Origin: Acidobacteriaceae bacterium
GTDB lineage: Bacteria > Acidobacteriota > Terriglobia > Bryobacterales > Bryobacteraceae
Assembly (NCBI GenBank): GCA_025360145.1
Contig: JANYCV010000174.1
Location: forward strand, 1 to 34,294
Length of the DNA: 34,294 bases
Direction: 5' to 3'
The translations under genes were made by a program, and so were the position numbers. Below are positions 24,321 through 33,235 of this stretch, in pieces. The notes under the pieces are model-generated. The model was not told the origin of the DNA, did not search any database, and worked only from the letters and a program-made list of their open reading frames with translations. The first letter of the stretch is position 1, and each line of letters opens with the position of its first letter.

Positions 24321-27300
24321 CTAGAAGCTGGCGCGAATTCCAAGCTGGATCGTCCTTGGAGCATTGGTTTGCCCGTTGTTCGGGAGGATATTGCCGAAGT
24401 TGGCCGAAGTCGCGTCCAGATTGGGATCGTTACCGAAGATCGGGTGATTGAGCAGATTGAACGCCTCGGCTCGGAATTGAATCGTCAAGCGCTCTTTAAT
24501 CACCGTATTCTTGGCCAACGTGACGTTGTACTCCCGTCCCCAGAACGTGCGCAGGTTTCCGAAATATTGGGAAGCGGTACGTAACGAGAAAGCGGGCTGG
24601 ATTTGGAAAACAGGCTGCTCGCCGGGTTTCACATTGCGGACGGTGATTCCGTCGGCGTCAATCAGGCCGGTCTTGAACACTCGATCATATGTTGGGTTCT
24701 CCAGGCGCGGATCGCTCAGCAAGAATACGTTCGACGGAACAGTCATGGGCGCGCCGGATTGAAAAGTTGTATTCAAAGCTAGTTGCCAGCCGCCGATGAA
24801 GCGATCGACAACGCCATTGCCGCCATTTAGAAACGTCCGTCCACGGCCGAACGGCAGTTCGTACACGGCAGCGAGCACAAGGCGCTGCGGCCGGTCCCAC
24901 GGAACAAGGCTGCGGCCGGGTTGGCTATCTTGCGCGTTCAAATAGTTGACCGCCTGAAAATTTTTCGAAAGCGTGTAGGCAGCGATCAAGAGAAATCCGC
25001 GCGAGTAGCGGCGTTGCGCAGCGATTTGAAGCGAGTTGTACCAGAACTTACCGGTTGGCAGATCCTGCACGGTGACGGACCCAAATTCCGGGAACGGCCG
25101 CAGGAGTTGCTGTCTGGGCACAGTGGCCGTGTTGTAGCTGGTGCCTGGCAACAGGTTTTCAAACGGATTCGGAACGCGCTGATTCAGGTAATTCGGATTG
25201 CCGCCCTGCGTCACATCGCCCAGCGCGAGATCTTGTTTCGAGAGTTCGTTGAAGCCGCGCGTGGCTAGAATGCCGTTGGTGCGCGAGCCGACATAGGAAG
25301 CATCGACGTTGAAATTCCAGGGCAACTGTTTCTGAATTCCGAACGAATAGCTGTGTACGTATCCGGTGATCCCGGAAGGGTCGGAATAGGTCAGGTTTTG
25401 GCCGAGCAGCGTCTGCAAGCCTAAGCTCGATCCGGAAGGCGAAAGAATGCCGGCCGGGAACGGATTGGAAACAATTCCGGCCGCAGTGCGTCCGGCATCC
25501 GTTGTCGAGACGAAGGGAGTCGACTGGCTGAAGCCGAAATTCGCTCCAGTGGAAACAGTGTTTATATACGACATGCCCCAGCCGCCGCGCAAAACGGTGG
25601 TTGGATTGAGCTGAAACGCGGCGCCTAAGCGCGGCTGGAAATTATTCCAGTCCGTCTTAAAGGGCGATCTCGAAAGCCCGTTCTGGTTAACAAAGCCGAT
25701 GCCGCCATTTACCTTATAGCCGGGGAACTTGGATTGATCGATCCTGGATGAGATGGGATTCACCTGACCCGGGAAGAAGTTGCTGTTCAGGCTGTTGTAC
25801 TTTTCCGTCAGGGGTACATTGATGTCCCAACGCAGGCCGAAGTTGAGCGTCAGATGGCGGGTGAGTTTGATGTCATCCTGCACCCACGGGGCAACGTACA
25901 TCCACTGATAGTAGGGACTGGCGACAGAGATGATTTCCCCTGAGGCGGCCAGCCCCAGAAGGGCGGACGCCGCGGCGTTGCCGCTAAGGGCATCCTGCTG
26001 GAGATAGTTGCTTCGCGTGTAGGCACGGTCGAAGGCGAAGTTTCCACCCGTACCGACGGGTTGATAGTTCGCAAAACGCGACTGGCGCACATCGAGTCCC
26101 GTTCTAAGCGCGTGGCGCCCGTGGATGGTGCTGATGGTGGGGGCGATCGCATAGGCGGTGGTCGCGGCCAGCCAGATGTTGTTGTTTGAAGGGCCGAGAG
26201 TCTTATAGCTGTTAAGAGCGATGCTAGGGAAATGGTTGGGCTCTGGAAACTGGTTGACCAGGGACTTTGGGAGACCGATCTCGGTGGCGTTGTAGTCGCC
26301 CCAAGTAGTGGGTTTATAGTCTTGCACCCAGCGCAGGAAGGACGCGCGGATATCCAGTGTCGTGGTGGGGCTCAGGATGGTGAGCGAATCGAGAAGAAAT
26401 CCGTGGTTGGTCTTGAGTCCTTCGCGCAAATTCGCTGCAAAGCCGGGGAGTCCGTTTGAATTCTGATGGAGAGCCTGATTGTTCCAGACATAGCGTCCGT
26501 AGAAGCGCTGCCGTTCACTGACATTGTGATCCACCCAGCCCACAAAGTTGTGAAAGTCGTACCAGGTGGTGTTGTCTTTGAGGAAGAAATTGTTCTGCCA
26601 TGGCACCGAACCAGCGGTAACCGTGTTTGGAACCGGGTAGAGGCCCAGGATTTTCTGTCCCACCGGGTCGAAGCGATTCGCCGGGATTTTATTACCGGGG
26701 AAAACATCTCTGACCCAGTTGTTGCCAACCAGGCGGCCGGTGGTGGGATCGTAGATCGAGTTCAACTGGCCCGCCGCGTTGAACGTCCGTGAGAAATCGC
26801 CTGCCCGCTGTTCTAACGACGGTACCGACGACGTGTCATTTTGCGGAAAAATGGAATTCTGCTTGTAGCCTTCCCACGAGGTGAAGAAGAAAGTCCGGTC
26901 CTTGCCGTTATAGACCTTTGGTATCCGAACCGGGCCACCGAAGCTGAACCCATACTCGTCGAGGGTATTGTTATCGACAGGTAACCCTTTTACGTTGTTC
27001 GAGAACGAATTGGCGTTCAGGCCCGGACGCTTGAGGAACTCATAGACCGAGCCATGAATCTGGTTCGTTCCGCTCTTGGTGTTCATGTTGATTACACCGC
27101 CGCCGTTGTGGCCGTATTGCGCATCATAGGCGCCGGCGATTACTTTCAGTTCCTGCACAGCGTCAACCGGGGGAATGTACGCCACGCTCGGCTTCGCCTC
27201 ATAGACCATGGTGTTCGGGGCGCCGTCAAGGAGAAACTCGGTACTCAACGAAGTACTGCCATTGATGGACCAGGTGGTGAGTCCGGAATTGGAGAAAGGC

Positions 27301-27830
27301 GTCAGATCGTAGCGGGGATTCGTCGGCGTAACGCCTGGCGCGAGGGTAGCGAGAAGGATCGGCGTACGGGTGACCATCGGGAGTTCAGCCAAGGCTTTGG
27401 TTTCAACCACCGCACCGCGATCGGCCTTCTCCGCATCGAGCAACGGCATTTCCTCGCTTACCGTGATCGTCTCGGACTGGCTGCCAAGCTGCAGCGACAG
27501 ATCAAGCGTCGCGGCTTGATTTGTCGACAATTGAATGCTGTCGCGAACCGTGTTCCGGAAACCTGCTATTGCGGCAGCAAGACGATAATTGCCTGGGTTC
27601 ACAAACAGAAAGCGATACTGACCCTGCGCATTGGTATCGGAGTTGGCAACGCTGGCTGTCTCCGTGTTCGTTAGCTGAATTTTGACGCCTGCCAGAGGCG
27701 CACCGGATTGGTCCATGACGGTACCGCTCAAAGTAGCTCTGGTCTCCTGGGCAAGAGCCGTTCCAACCATGGCGGGAAGGACGACGGCAAGTGCAAGCAG
27801 GGCATTGCGGAATCTAAACGTGAGATTCAT
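24321..27830 (-). CDS. Oar-like TonB-dependent outer-membrane receptor
   Basis: 1169 residues, the longest of three in the window. Signal peptide with basic start (MNLTFRFRNALLALAVVLPAMVGTALAQ), carboxypeptidase-regulatory-like domain at about 30-120 (ATLSGTVMDQSGAPLAGVKI, PGNYRLAAAIAGFRN), plug at about 140-280 (LPMVTRTPILLATLAPGV, GGGVINMNTKSGTNQIHGS), and a barrel ending LGIRASF. The ATG at 27830 has a good GAGAGGTGA ribosome site. It is followed on the same strand by a decayed gene and a Tat-exported enolase-family enzyme, so an uptake-plus-catabolism unit for a sugar acid is possible. Ligand unknown. Confidence 0.92.
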   Translation of the reverse strand: MNLTFRFRNALLALAVVLPAMVGTALAQETRATLSGTVMDQSGAPLAGVKIQLTNTETASVANSDTNAQGQYRFLFVNPGNYRLAAAIAGFRNTVRDSIQLSTNQAATLDLSLQLGSQSETITVSEEMPLLDAEKADRGAVVETKALAELPMVTRTPILLATLAPGVTPTNPRYDLTPFSNSGLTTWSINGSTSLSTEFLLDGAPNTMVYEAKPSVAYIPPVDAVQELKVIAGAYDAQYGHNGGGVINMNTKSGTNQIHGSVYEFLKRPGLNANSFSNNVKGLPVDNNTLDEYGFSFGGPVRIPKVYNGKDRTFFFTSWEGYKQNSIFPQNDTSSVPSLEQRAGDFSRTFNAAGQLNSIYDPTTGRLVGNNWVRDVFPGNKIPANRFDPVGQKILGLYPVPNTVTAGSVPWQNNFFLKDNTTWYDFHNFVGWVDHNVSERQRFYGRYVWNNQALHQNSNGLPGFAANLREGLKTNHGFLLDSLTILSPTTTLDIRASFLRWVQDYKPTTWGDYNATEIGLPKSLVNQFPEPNHFPSIALNSYKTLGPSNNNIWLAATTAYAIAPTISTIHGRHALRTGLDVRQSRFANYQPVGTGGNFAFDRAYTRSNYLQQDALSGNAAASALLGLAASGEIISVASPYYQWMYVAPWVQDDIKLTRHLTLNFGLRWDINVPLTEKYNSLNSNFFPGQVNPISSRIDQSKFPGYKVNGGIGFVNQNGLSRSPFKTDWNNFQPRLGAAFQLNPTTVLRGGWGMSYINTVSTGANFGFSQSTPFVSTTDAGRTAAGIVSNPFPAGILSPSGSSLGLQTLLGQNLTYSDPSGITGYVHSYSFGIQKQLPWNFNVDASYVGSRTNGILATRGFNELSKQDLALGDVTQGGNPNYLNQRVPNPFENLLPGTSYNTATVPRQQLLRPFPEFGSVTVQDLPTGKFWYNSLQIAAQRRYSRGFLLIAAYTLSKNFQAVNYLNAQDSQPGRSLVPWDRPQRLVLAAVYELPFGRGRTFLNGGNGVVDRFIGGWQLALNTTFQSGAPMTVPSNVFLLSDPRLENPTYDRVFKTGLIDADGITVRNVKPGEQPVFQIQPAFSLRTASQYFGNLRTFWGREYNVTLAKNTVIKERLTIQFRAEAFNLLNHPIFGNDPNLDATSANFGNILPNNGQTNAPRTIQLGIRASF

Positions 27831-28416
27831 GATTCACCTCTCAAAAGATGGCGGCGTTTACAAGACAGACAGCTTGGGGCGAAAAACTGAATAGCGGTCT
27901 CCCGACAGGAAACTACAAATCACAATCCGGCTTTGCTTGTTATATGTCAATGCGATTGCCGCTGTCAACGCGAGTTGAGAAGCTCAGCCCTCGGGCGGGC
28001 ATGGACGGGGCTAGGCCCAGGCGAAGGCGCTGGCCTTTGTTAAGGAATCGACATTGGGATCTCGGGAGCGAAGGGGGCGGAAAGAAATGTGAGCGCGGCG
28101 TTTTCACTTTTGTGGAGGATTTCGAGCTAGGCGTCGAGTTGATCGCCGTCGGCTGGGGTGACGTGGAATTCGCCGTTCCAGAGCCGGGTGAAGGCGGAGT
28201 TGGTTCACGGGATGCGGTTGGTGAGACAGGTTACGTGCTCGACCAAATGGGCTTAATTAAGCTGGACGAGAAAACTGGAAACTCGCGGAAGTACGCTCGA
28301 TATACTCCGTTTTGGGCTTAGGTTCATTTAAGGGCAACGGTTCAGAATGTAGCTGGCGATGTTGATGATAAATAAACAGTTTCTTATTTAAGGGTTTGCC
28401 TGTCTAGCGCATCGCG
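27831..28416. other. Long intergenic region, no intact gene; possible decayed minus-strand coding sequence
   Basis: The only long track ORF (27848-28321, plus) has a composition typical of an antisense shadow and no clear ribosome site. On the minus strand, around 28085-28250, one frame reads protein-like (TNSAFTRLWNGEFHVTPADG, then LEILHKSENAALTF) but is broken by in-frame stops at 28205-28207 and 28127-28129. It may be a gene remnant. A 6-bp hairpin (TAGCGC/GCGCTA, 28405-28419) overlaps the glycerate kinase stop codon and has no T run. Confidence 0.35.
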
Positions 28417-29751
28417 CTAACGGGCGATCACGATTAGCCGCACATCCATTACATTGGTTCCGGTGGGGCCGGTCTTGATCAGGTCGCCTAGTGGTTCAAA
28501 GAAATGGTAGGAGTCGTTGCGGTTGAGGAAATCGTTCGCGTCAAGCCCGTGCTTGATTGCGCGGGCTATGGTGGTGTTGTCGCAGAGGGCTCCGGCTGCG
28601 TCGGTGGGGCCGTCGGTGCCGTCGGTGCCGGCGCTTAGGATACAGACGCCGGGGAGATCCTGGATGTCGATTGCGGCGGCGAGCGCGAACTCTTGATTGC
28701 GGCCGCCTTTCCCTTGGCCTTTGATCGCCACCGTGGTTTCGCCTCCGGAGATGAGGCAGGTTGGGGCTTTGGACGGACGGCCGAACGTAACAATCTCCCT
28801 GGCAATGGCGGCGTGCATGCGGGCGATTTCACGGGTCTCGCCTTCAATGAAGCTGGAGAGGATCATGGGCCGGTAGCCGAGCCGTTTCGCTTCGGTGGCG
28901 GCGGCGTCGAGCGCCCGTTGATTACTGCCTACTACAATGTTCTGTGTTCGCGTTACCCGCTTCGGGGTTTCCGGGATGATACCGCGGATTCCTTCTTCGA
29001 TCCTTTGACGGATGGAGGCCGGGATCTGATCGGTGAGGGCGTATTTTTCGAGGATTGCTTGAGCATCGAAAAAGGTGGAGGAATCGGGCGCGGTGGGGCC
29101 GGAGCCGATCACGTCCAGCTTGTCGCCGATGACATCCGACAGGATCAGCGAGACTACGGTGGCCGGGTTTGCCAGAGCCGCGAGCTGTCCGCCTTTCAGG
29201 CTGGAGATGTGCTTGCGGACGGCGTTCATCTCGTTAATATTCGCGCCAGAGCGCAGCAGCAGGCCGGTGACCGCCTGCTTTTCGGCCAGCGTGATGGGCT
29301 GCGCCGGGAATGGAAGGAGCGCGGACGCACCGCCCGATACCAGAAAGAGCACGAGATCGTTCCTGGTGGCTTTGGCTGCGATGCGGCCAATCTCCTGCGC
29401 GCCGCGCACTCCGTTTTCGTCCGGCACGGGGTGGCCGCATTCGTTGAGTTGAATGCGGCGGAGCTTCGCGAGATGACCGTACTTTACATTGATGAACCCT
29501 TCGGTGATCTGCTTACCGAGCAGGCGCTCTACGGCCACTGCCATGGACGCGCTGGCCTTACCCGCACCCAGCACATAGATGTTCTCAAAAGAGGCGAGCT
29601 TGTAGCGCTGGTTGCCTACGCGCAGAATTCCATTTCGAACGGAGACGTGACGCAAAACGGCTTCGACTGGGCCGGCGGCTTTTAACGCTGCCTTCAGAAT
29701 GGCGAGCGCCGGTTTGCGTGGAGGAGATTTCATAATTCGGGTTTTCGTCAC
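28417..29751 (-). CDS. Glycerate 2-kinase (DUF4147/MOFRL family)
   Basis: 444 residues of the glycerate kinase class II (TtuD/MOFRL) family, which phosphorylates D-glycerate to 2-phosphoglycerate with ATP. The N-terminal DUF4147 domain shows VLGAGKASASMAVAVE, LFLVSGGASALL, MNAVRKHISSLKGGQLA and SDVIGDKLDVIGSGPTAPD. The C-terminal MOFRL domain shows LISGGETTVAIKGQGKGGRN and SAGTDGTDGPTDAAGA. Length is normal. The GTG at 29751 is given; the ATG at 29733 (MKSPPRK) is a possible alternative. It is the last gene of an SDR-aroK-glycerate kinase unit. A 14-base tandem duplication lies at its start. Confidence 0.93.
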   Translation of the reverse strand: MTKTRIMKSPPRKPALAILKAALKAAGPVEAVLRHVSVRNGILRVGNQRYKLASFENIYVLGAGKASASMAVAVERLLGKQITEGFINVKYGHLAKLRRIQLNECGHPVPDENGVRGAQEIGRIAAKATRNDLVLFLVSGGASALLPFPAQPITLAEKQAVTGLLLRSGANINEMNAVRKHISSLKGGQLAALANPATVVSLILSDVIGDKLDVIGSGPTAPDSSTFFDAQAILEKYALTDQIPASIRQRIEEGIRGIIPETPKRVTRTQNIVVGSNQRALDAAATEAKRLGYRPMILSSFIEGETREIARMHAAIAREIVTFGRPSKAPTCLISGGETTVAIKGQGKGGRNQEFALAAAIDIQDLPGVCILSAGTDGTDGPTDAAGALCDNTTIARAIKHGLDANDFLNRNDSYHFFEPLGDLIKTGPTGTNVMDVRLIVIAR

Positions 29752-29768
29752 TCGGTTTTCGTCACTCG
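29741..29768 (-). repeat. 14-bp tandem duplication at aroK/glycerate kinase junction
   Basis: GTTTTCGTCACTCG occurs twice in a row on the plus strand. The duplicated unit contains the aroK stop codon and the GTG start of glycerate kinase. Removing one copy would give a direct GTGA stop/start overlap, so the present 10-base separation probably arose by slippage. Confidence 0.8.
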
Positions 29769-30292
29769 AAGATGGGGAGGCGGAGAATTTCCTGGAGGGC
29801 TGAGCGCGAATCGTCCTCGGTGATGATGACGCGGTATTCGGCCTTGGCGTAATTTTCGCGCCGCTGTTGGAACAGTTCGGCGAAGCGTTCGGCGTTGCGC
29901 GCGAGGGGACGGTGGCTGGCCAGGCTGACGCGCTTTTTCACGATCGGGAAATCGGCGTCGAGCCAGATGGTTACGCCGTTGTTTTCGAGCAGATCAATGG
30001 TGGCCTGTTGCGTGAATGCCCCGCCGCCCAGGGCGATAACCATGGGGTGGCCGGACTGGATGCGGCGGACGCACTGGCGGATAGCTTCAATCTCAAAGCG
30101 GCGGAACTCTTCCTCACCGCGTTGGGTGAACAGTTCGGTGATGGAGGTCTGGGCGGCGGCTTCCACATCGTCGTCGATGTCTGTAAAGCGCCACCCGATC
30201 TGGTCTGCCAGCATGCGGCCCACGGTGGATTTGCCGGAGCCCATAAAACCGATGAGGTAGATGCCAGGCGTTCGCTTGAGCTTGAGGATCAT
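29762..30292 (-). CDS. aroK: Shikimate kinase
   Basis: 176 residues; phosphorylates shikimate at the 3-position with ATP in the chorismate pathway, cytoplasmic. Walker A is GFMGSGKST near the N-terminus, followed by the shikimate-binding acidic motif DIDDDVE, the central GGGAF loop, and the lid-region arginine in RPLARN. Length agrees with the family. The track ORF extends to 30466, but the ATG at 30292 (MILKLKRTPGIYLIGF) fits the family and overlaps the upstream SDR stop by four bases (ATGA, 30289-30292), showing translational coupling. Confidence 0.96.
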   Translation of the reverse strand: MILKLKRTPGIYLIGFMGSGKSTVGRMLADQIGWRFTDIDDDVEAAAQTSITELFTQRGEEEFRRFEIEAIRQCVRRIQSGHPMVIALGGGAFTQQATIDLLENNGVTIWLDADFPIVKKRVSLASHRPLARNAERFAELFQQRRENYAKAEYRVIITEDDSRSALQEILRLPIFE

Positions 30293-31074
30293 CGGTTCGC
30301 TTGCTGCTCCCAATATATTTTTTCCAGACGGCTGTCGAAGGTTGCCGGGAACATGCGGCCCAGGGCGATGAGGAGCCACCCGGATTTCGGGGACACCACG
30401 GTGCGGGCGTTGCGTTCCAGGCCGCGGGCGATATCTTCGGCGCACTGCCGGGGAGAGATGGCCCACTTGCGGCCCAAGCCCGAGAGATCCGGCGGACGGC
30501 CGGCAAGCACGTGCCGCTGGAAGCCGGTTTTGACATAGCCGGGGCAGACGGTCATGGCGTGAATGCCTTCCCGGCGGAGTTCCATGCGAAGACCGTCGGT
30601 GATAGAACCCAGCGCGTATTTGGTGGCGGAGTAGAGGGTGAACCAGGGCAGGGTGATCTTTCCGCCAATGGAACTTACGTTAACGATGGCGCCGGAGCCG
30701 GATTTCTTCATGTGCGGGACCACCTTCTGAATGAGGTCGAGCGGAGCGAAGATGTTGAGTTCGAACATGGCTCGGACAGAGGCTAGATCGGCGCCATGGG
30801 CGGGCTGATAGAGGCCTACTCCAGCGTTGTTTATCAGGATATCAATGCGACCGTAGCGGGCTAACGTTCGTTCGACGAGCGCGGCGCGGGTAGATTCCTC
30901 GCGCAGGTCTCCGGGGGTTACCAGAGCGTCTTTGCCGCCCACCTCTTCAAGGCGGTGTTGAGAACGCGCGGTTAGCGAGAGAAGTGCGCCGCGGCTGGCA
31001 AAGGCGGAGGCGCAAGCGGCTCCAATGCCTTCGGACGCACCTGTGATGACCACCACTTTGTTGTCGATTTGCAT
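30289..31074 (-). CDS. Short-chain dehydrogenase/reductase
   Basis: 261-residue classical SDR oxidoreductase. It has the nucleotide-binding TGASEGIG (residues 11-18), the NNAG motif (LINNAGVG), the catalytic serine in NVSSIGG, and YxxxK in YSATKYALG. The arginine in LTARSQ after the second strand favours NADPH. A PGYVKTGF stretch follows the active site. The C-terminal extension (WLLIALGRMFPATFDSRLEK) may associate with the membrane. Substrate is unknown. It is the first gene of an overlapping unit with aroK and glycerate kinase, and diverges from the LON-domain gene across only 45 bases. Confidence 0.92.
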   Translation of the reverse strand: MQIDNKVVVITGASEGIGAACASAFASRGALLSLTARSQHRLEEVGGKDALVTPGDLREESTRAALVERTLARYGRIDILINNAGVGLYQPAHGADLASVRAMFELNIFAPLDLIQKVVPHMKKSGSGAIVNVSSIGGKITLPWFTLYSATKYALGSITDGLRMELRREGIHAMTVCPGYVKTGFQRHVLAGRPPDLSGLGRKWAISPRQCAEDIARGLERNARTVVSPKSGWLLIALGRMFPATFDSRLEKIYWEQQANR

Positions 31075-31119
31075 CGAAAGGAAATTGCCGGATCTCTAGT
31101 GAAACGACATAATAGTAAC

Positions 31120-31752
31120 ATGCAAGACTCGCTGTTGCCGTTATTCCCGTTGCAAATGGTGCTCTTGCCGAGGACGCCTTTGCCGTTGCACATTTTTGAA
31201 GACCGGTATAAGGAGATGTTTGCCGAAGTGATCCGGACCAAGTCTGAGTTTGGCGTGGTGCAGGCGGGCGAGAAGGGTATTGTGAATACGGGATGCTCGG
31301 CTACGGTGGAGAAGGTTCTGACGGAATACCCGGACGGACGGATGGACGTGCTGGCGCTGGGGCGGCGGCGGTTCGAGATCATGCGGTTGAACGACGAACG
31401 GGCTTTCCTGCGGGGGGCGGTGCAGTTTTTCGACGATGACGATGCGGTCCCGGCTGAGAGGGAGATGCAGATCCGGGCGCTGGAAGGGTTCACCGAGCTA
31501 CAGGCGCTAAGCGGGGGGCACGTTTTCGGCGAGCCGAAGCTGGGCGATCCGCACTTAAGTTTTCAGTTGGCGCAGTTGGTGGAAGATCTGAATTTCAAAC
31601 AACTGCTGCTGGCTACGCGTTCCGAGGCTGAAAGGATCCGGCAGCTTGCCGGATTTCTGCCGGAGTATGCCTTGCGCCAGAAGCATGTCTCGCATATGCG
31701 GGAAGTGGGGCCGCGGAACGGACATAGCAAACTGAAGCCGGGGAATCCGTGA
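31120..31752 (+). CDS. LON substrate-binding (N-terminal) domain protein
   Basis: 210 residues, made up of a LON N-terminal domain (LPLFPLQMVLLPRTPLPLHI, FEDRYKEMFAEVI) without the ATPase or protease domains of Lon. The C-terminal half is helical. Stand-alone LON-domain proteins are common and may bind substrates or regulate proteolysis, but their exact role is uncertain. The track start (31069) would overlap the divergent SDR gene; ATG 31120 (MQDSLLPLFPL) matches the family. Its TGA overlaps the next gene's GTG (GTGA at 31749-31752), so it is coupled to the HAD gene. Confidence 0.9.
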   Translation: MQDSLLPLFPLQMVLLPRTPLPLHIFEDRYKEMFAEVIRTKSEFGVVQAGEKGIVNTGCSATVEKVLTEYPDGRMDVLALGRRRFEIMRLNDERAFLRGAVQFFDDDDAVPAEREMQIRALEGFTELQALSGGHVFGEPKLGDPHLSFQLAQLVEDLNFKQLLLATRSEAERIRQLAGFLPEYALRQKHVSHMREVGPRNGHSKLKPGNP

Positions 31753-32432
31753 GACAGCACTTGATCGTCGATGCCGACGATACGCTTTGGGAAAACAACA
31801 TTTACTTCGAGCGGGCGTTCGACGACTTCATCGACTTCCTGGACCATTCGACGCTGGGGCCGGAAGAGGTGCGGACGGTTCTGGATGAGATTGAGCTGGT
31901 GAACAACAAGACGCACGGCTACGGGTCTAAGAATTTTGCGCGGAATCTGGGTCTGTGTTACGAGCGGCTGGTGGAGCGCGAGGTGACGCCGGAGGATCTG
32001 CCTACGATCATGGCGTTTGCCGAGCGGATTATTCAGCATCCGCTGGAGTTGATTGACGGGGTGGCATCGACGCTGGAGTACCTGGCTTCGCGGCACGATT
32101 TGACGCTGTTCACCAAGGGGCATCCAGAGGAACAGAAGCTGAAGATCGACCGGTCCGAGCTAGGCATTTACTTCGGGCACACGGCGATTGTGAAAGAGAA
32201 AGATGCGGGTTCCTATGGGGCGCTGGTGCGGGAGCGGGAGATGGACCCGCGGCTGACGTGGATGATTGGGAATTCACCGAAGTCGGACGTGAATCCGGCG
32301 TTGGCTGCGGGGTTGAACGCGGTTTATGTGCCGCATGAACGAACCTGGCACCTGGAGAAGGCGGAACTGGATACTGGCGTGGGCAGGCTGCTGATTGTGG
32401 AACAGTTTTCGGATCTTCGCGATCATTTTTAG
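31749..32432 (+). CDS. HAD-superfamily hydrolase
   Basis: 227-residue haloacid-dehalogenase-type hydrolase, probably a phosphatase. Motif I is DADDTLW near the N-terminus (catalytic aspartates), motif II the threonine in LFTKG, motif III the lysine in VKEKD, motif IV IGNSPKSD. A helical cap (about 20-95) lies between motifs I and II. The start is GTG (31749), overlapping the LON-domain stop codon. The usual second aspartate of motif IV is within NSPKSDVNPAL. Substrate unknown; pairing with a LON-domain gene is not diagnostic. Confidence 0.9.
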   Translation: MRQHLIVDADDTLWENNIYFERAFDDFIDFLDHSTLGPEEVRTVLDEIELVNNKTHGYGSKNFARNLGLCYERLVEREVTPEDLPTIMAFAERIIQHPLELIDGVASTLEYLASRHDLTLFTKGHPEEQKLKIDRSELGIYFGHTAIVKEKDAGSYGALVREREMDPRLTWMIGNSPKSDVNPALAAGLNAVYVPHERTWHLEKAELDTGVGRLLIVEQFSDLRDHF

Positions 32433-32465
32433 GCTTCGTTCGCATCTACCTTGCGGGGTGATGCG

Positions 32466-32831
32466 ATGCGGGATCGGTTTCGAAAGTTCTCCAACGCCAC
32501 GGCGGACAAGATGGGAAGTCCCGGGGCGTTCCTGCTGGGAGTGCTGATTGTACTGGTTTGGGCACTGACCGGACCGTTGTTTCATTTCTCGGACACGTGG
32601 CAACTGGTGATTAACACCGGGACCACGATCATCACGTTTCTGATGGTGTTCCTGATTCAGGCGACGCAGAACCGGGATGCGCGGGCGATGCATTTGAAGC
32701 TGGATGAGCTGATACGGGCGGTGACTGAGGCGCGGACGGGAATGGTGGCGCTGGAAGAATCGCCGGACGAAGTGATTGACGAGCTGAGGCAGGAGTTTTC
32801 GCAGATGCGGGAGGATGAGGCGGGGAAATAG
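32466..32831 (+). CDS. Low-affinity iron permease-like membrane protein
   Basis: 121 residues resembling the low-affinity iron permease family (PF04120-type). It has two membrane helices (AFLLGVLIVLVWALTGPLFH; INTGTTIITFLMVFLIQATQ) and the family-like QNRDARAMHLKLDELI after the second. An acidic C-terminal tail follows (EESPDEVIDELRQEF). Despite the family name, the iron-transport role in bacteria is not proven. The track start (TTG 32451) is replaced by ATG 32466, which has GGGGTG six bases upstream and starts MRDRFRKFS. Confidence 0.85.
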   Translation: MRDRFRKFSNATADKMGSPGAFLLGVLIVLVWALTGPLFHFSDTWQLVINTGTTIITFLMVFLIQATQNRDARAMHLKLDELIRAVTEARTGMVALEESPDEVIDELRQEFSQMREDEAGK

Positions 32832-32850
32832 GTATTGGGTCAGTTTGAGA

Positions 32851-33159
32851 TTATGCTGCCCAAGTACGTCCGGCCCAGCCAGCGAGGGCGCCAAAAATCA
32901 GGCCGGTGACAATGATCGGCCCGTATGCCTTGGTGATAACCGCATCTGGGATACTGACCAGGAGACCGACAAGCGCACCTGCTAAGGCCGGATGCATTGG
33001 CAGCGTTACATTGGCAGCGAGAAATCCGATGGCGAACCGGCTAAAGAACGCGCCCGTCAAAGCCGTGGTCTTGTCGGGAAACTTCATCGGGAGCATGAGC
33101 AGGACATCAACGACCCCGGCAGCGAGCCCTAGCAGGATTCCGAGCAAGAACCGATTCAC
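32851..33159 (-). CDS. Small hypothetical membrane protein
   Basis: 102 residues with three to four hydrophobic segments (FLLGILLGLAAGVVDVLLML, FFSRFAIGFLAANV, ALAGALVGLLVSIPDAVI, PIIVTGLIFGALAGWAG). It starts at GTG 33159 (MNRFLLGI). There is no recognisable motif and the family was not identified. It is convergent with the permease-like gene and stands alone. Confidence 0.75.
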   Translation of the reverse strand: MNRFLLGILLGLAAGVVDVLLMLPMKFPDKTTALTGAFFSRFAIGFLAANVTLPMHPALAGALVGLLVSIPDAVITKAYGPIIVTGLIFGALAGWAGRTWAA

Positions 33160-33235
33160 CGCAAAATCATACCAGACTGACCCGCTACCGGGAAATAGTC
33201 CTCTAGAATCCCCGCCATTCGCCGATAAGCATTCT

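Noticed and set aside
27848-28321. Plus-strand 157-residue ORF in the long gap
   Set aside because: Gly/Val/Glu-rich composition typical of a shadow and no convincing ribosome site; the opposite strand reads more like decayed protein.
28693-29685. Plus-strand 330-residue ORF opposite glycerate kinase
   Set aside because: The minus-strand glycerate kinase motifs are unambiguous.
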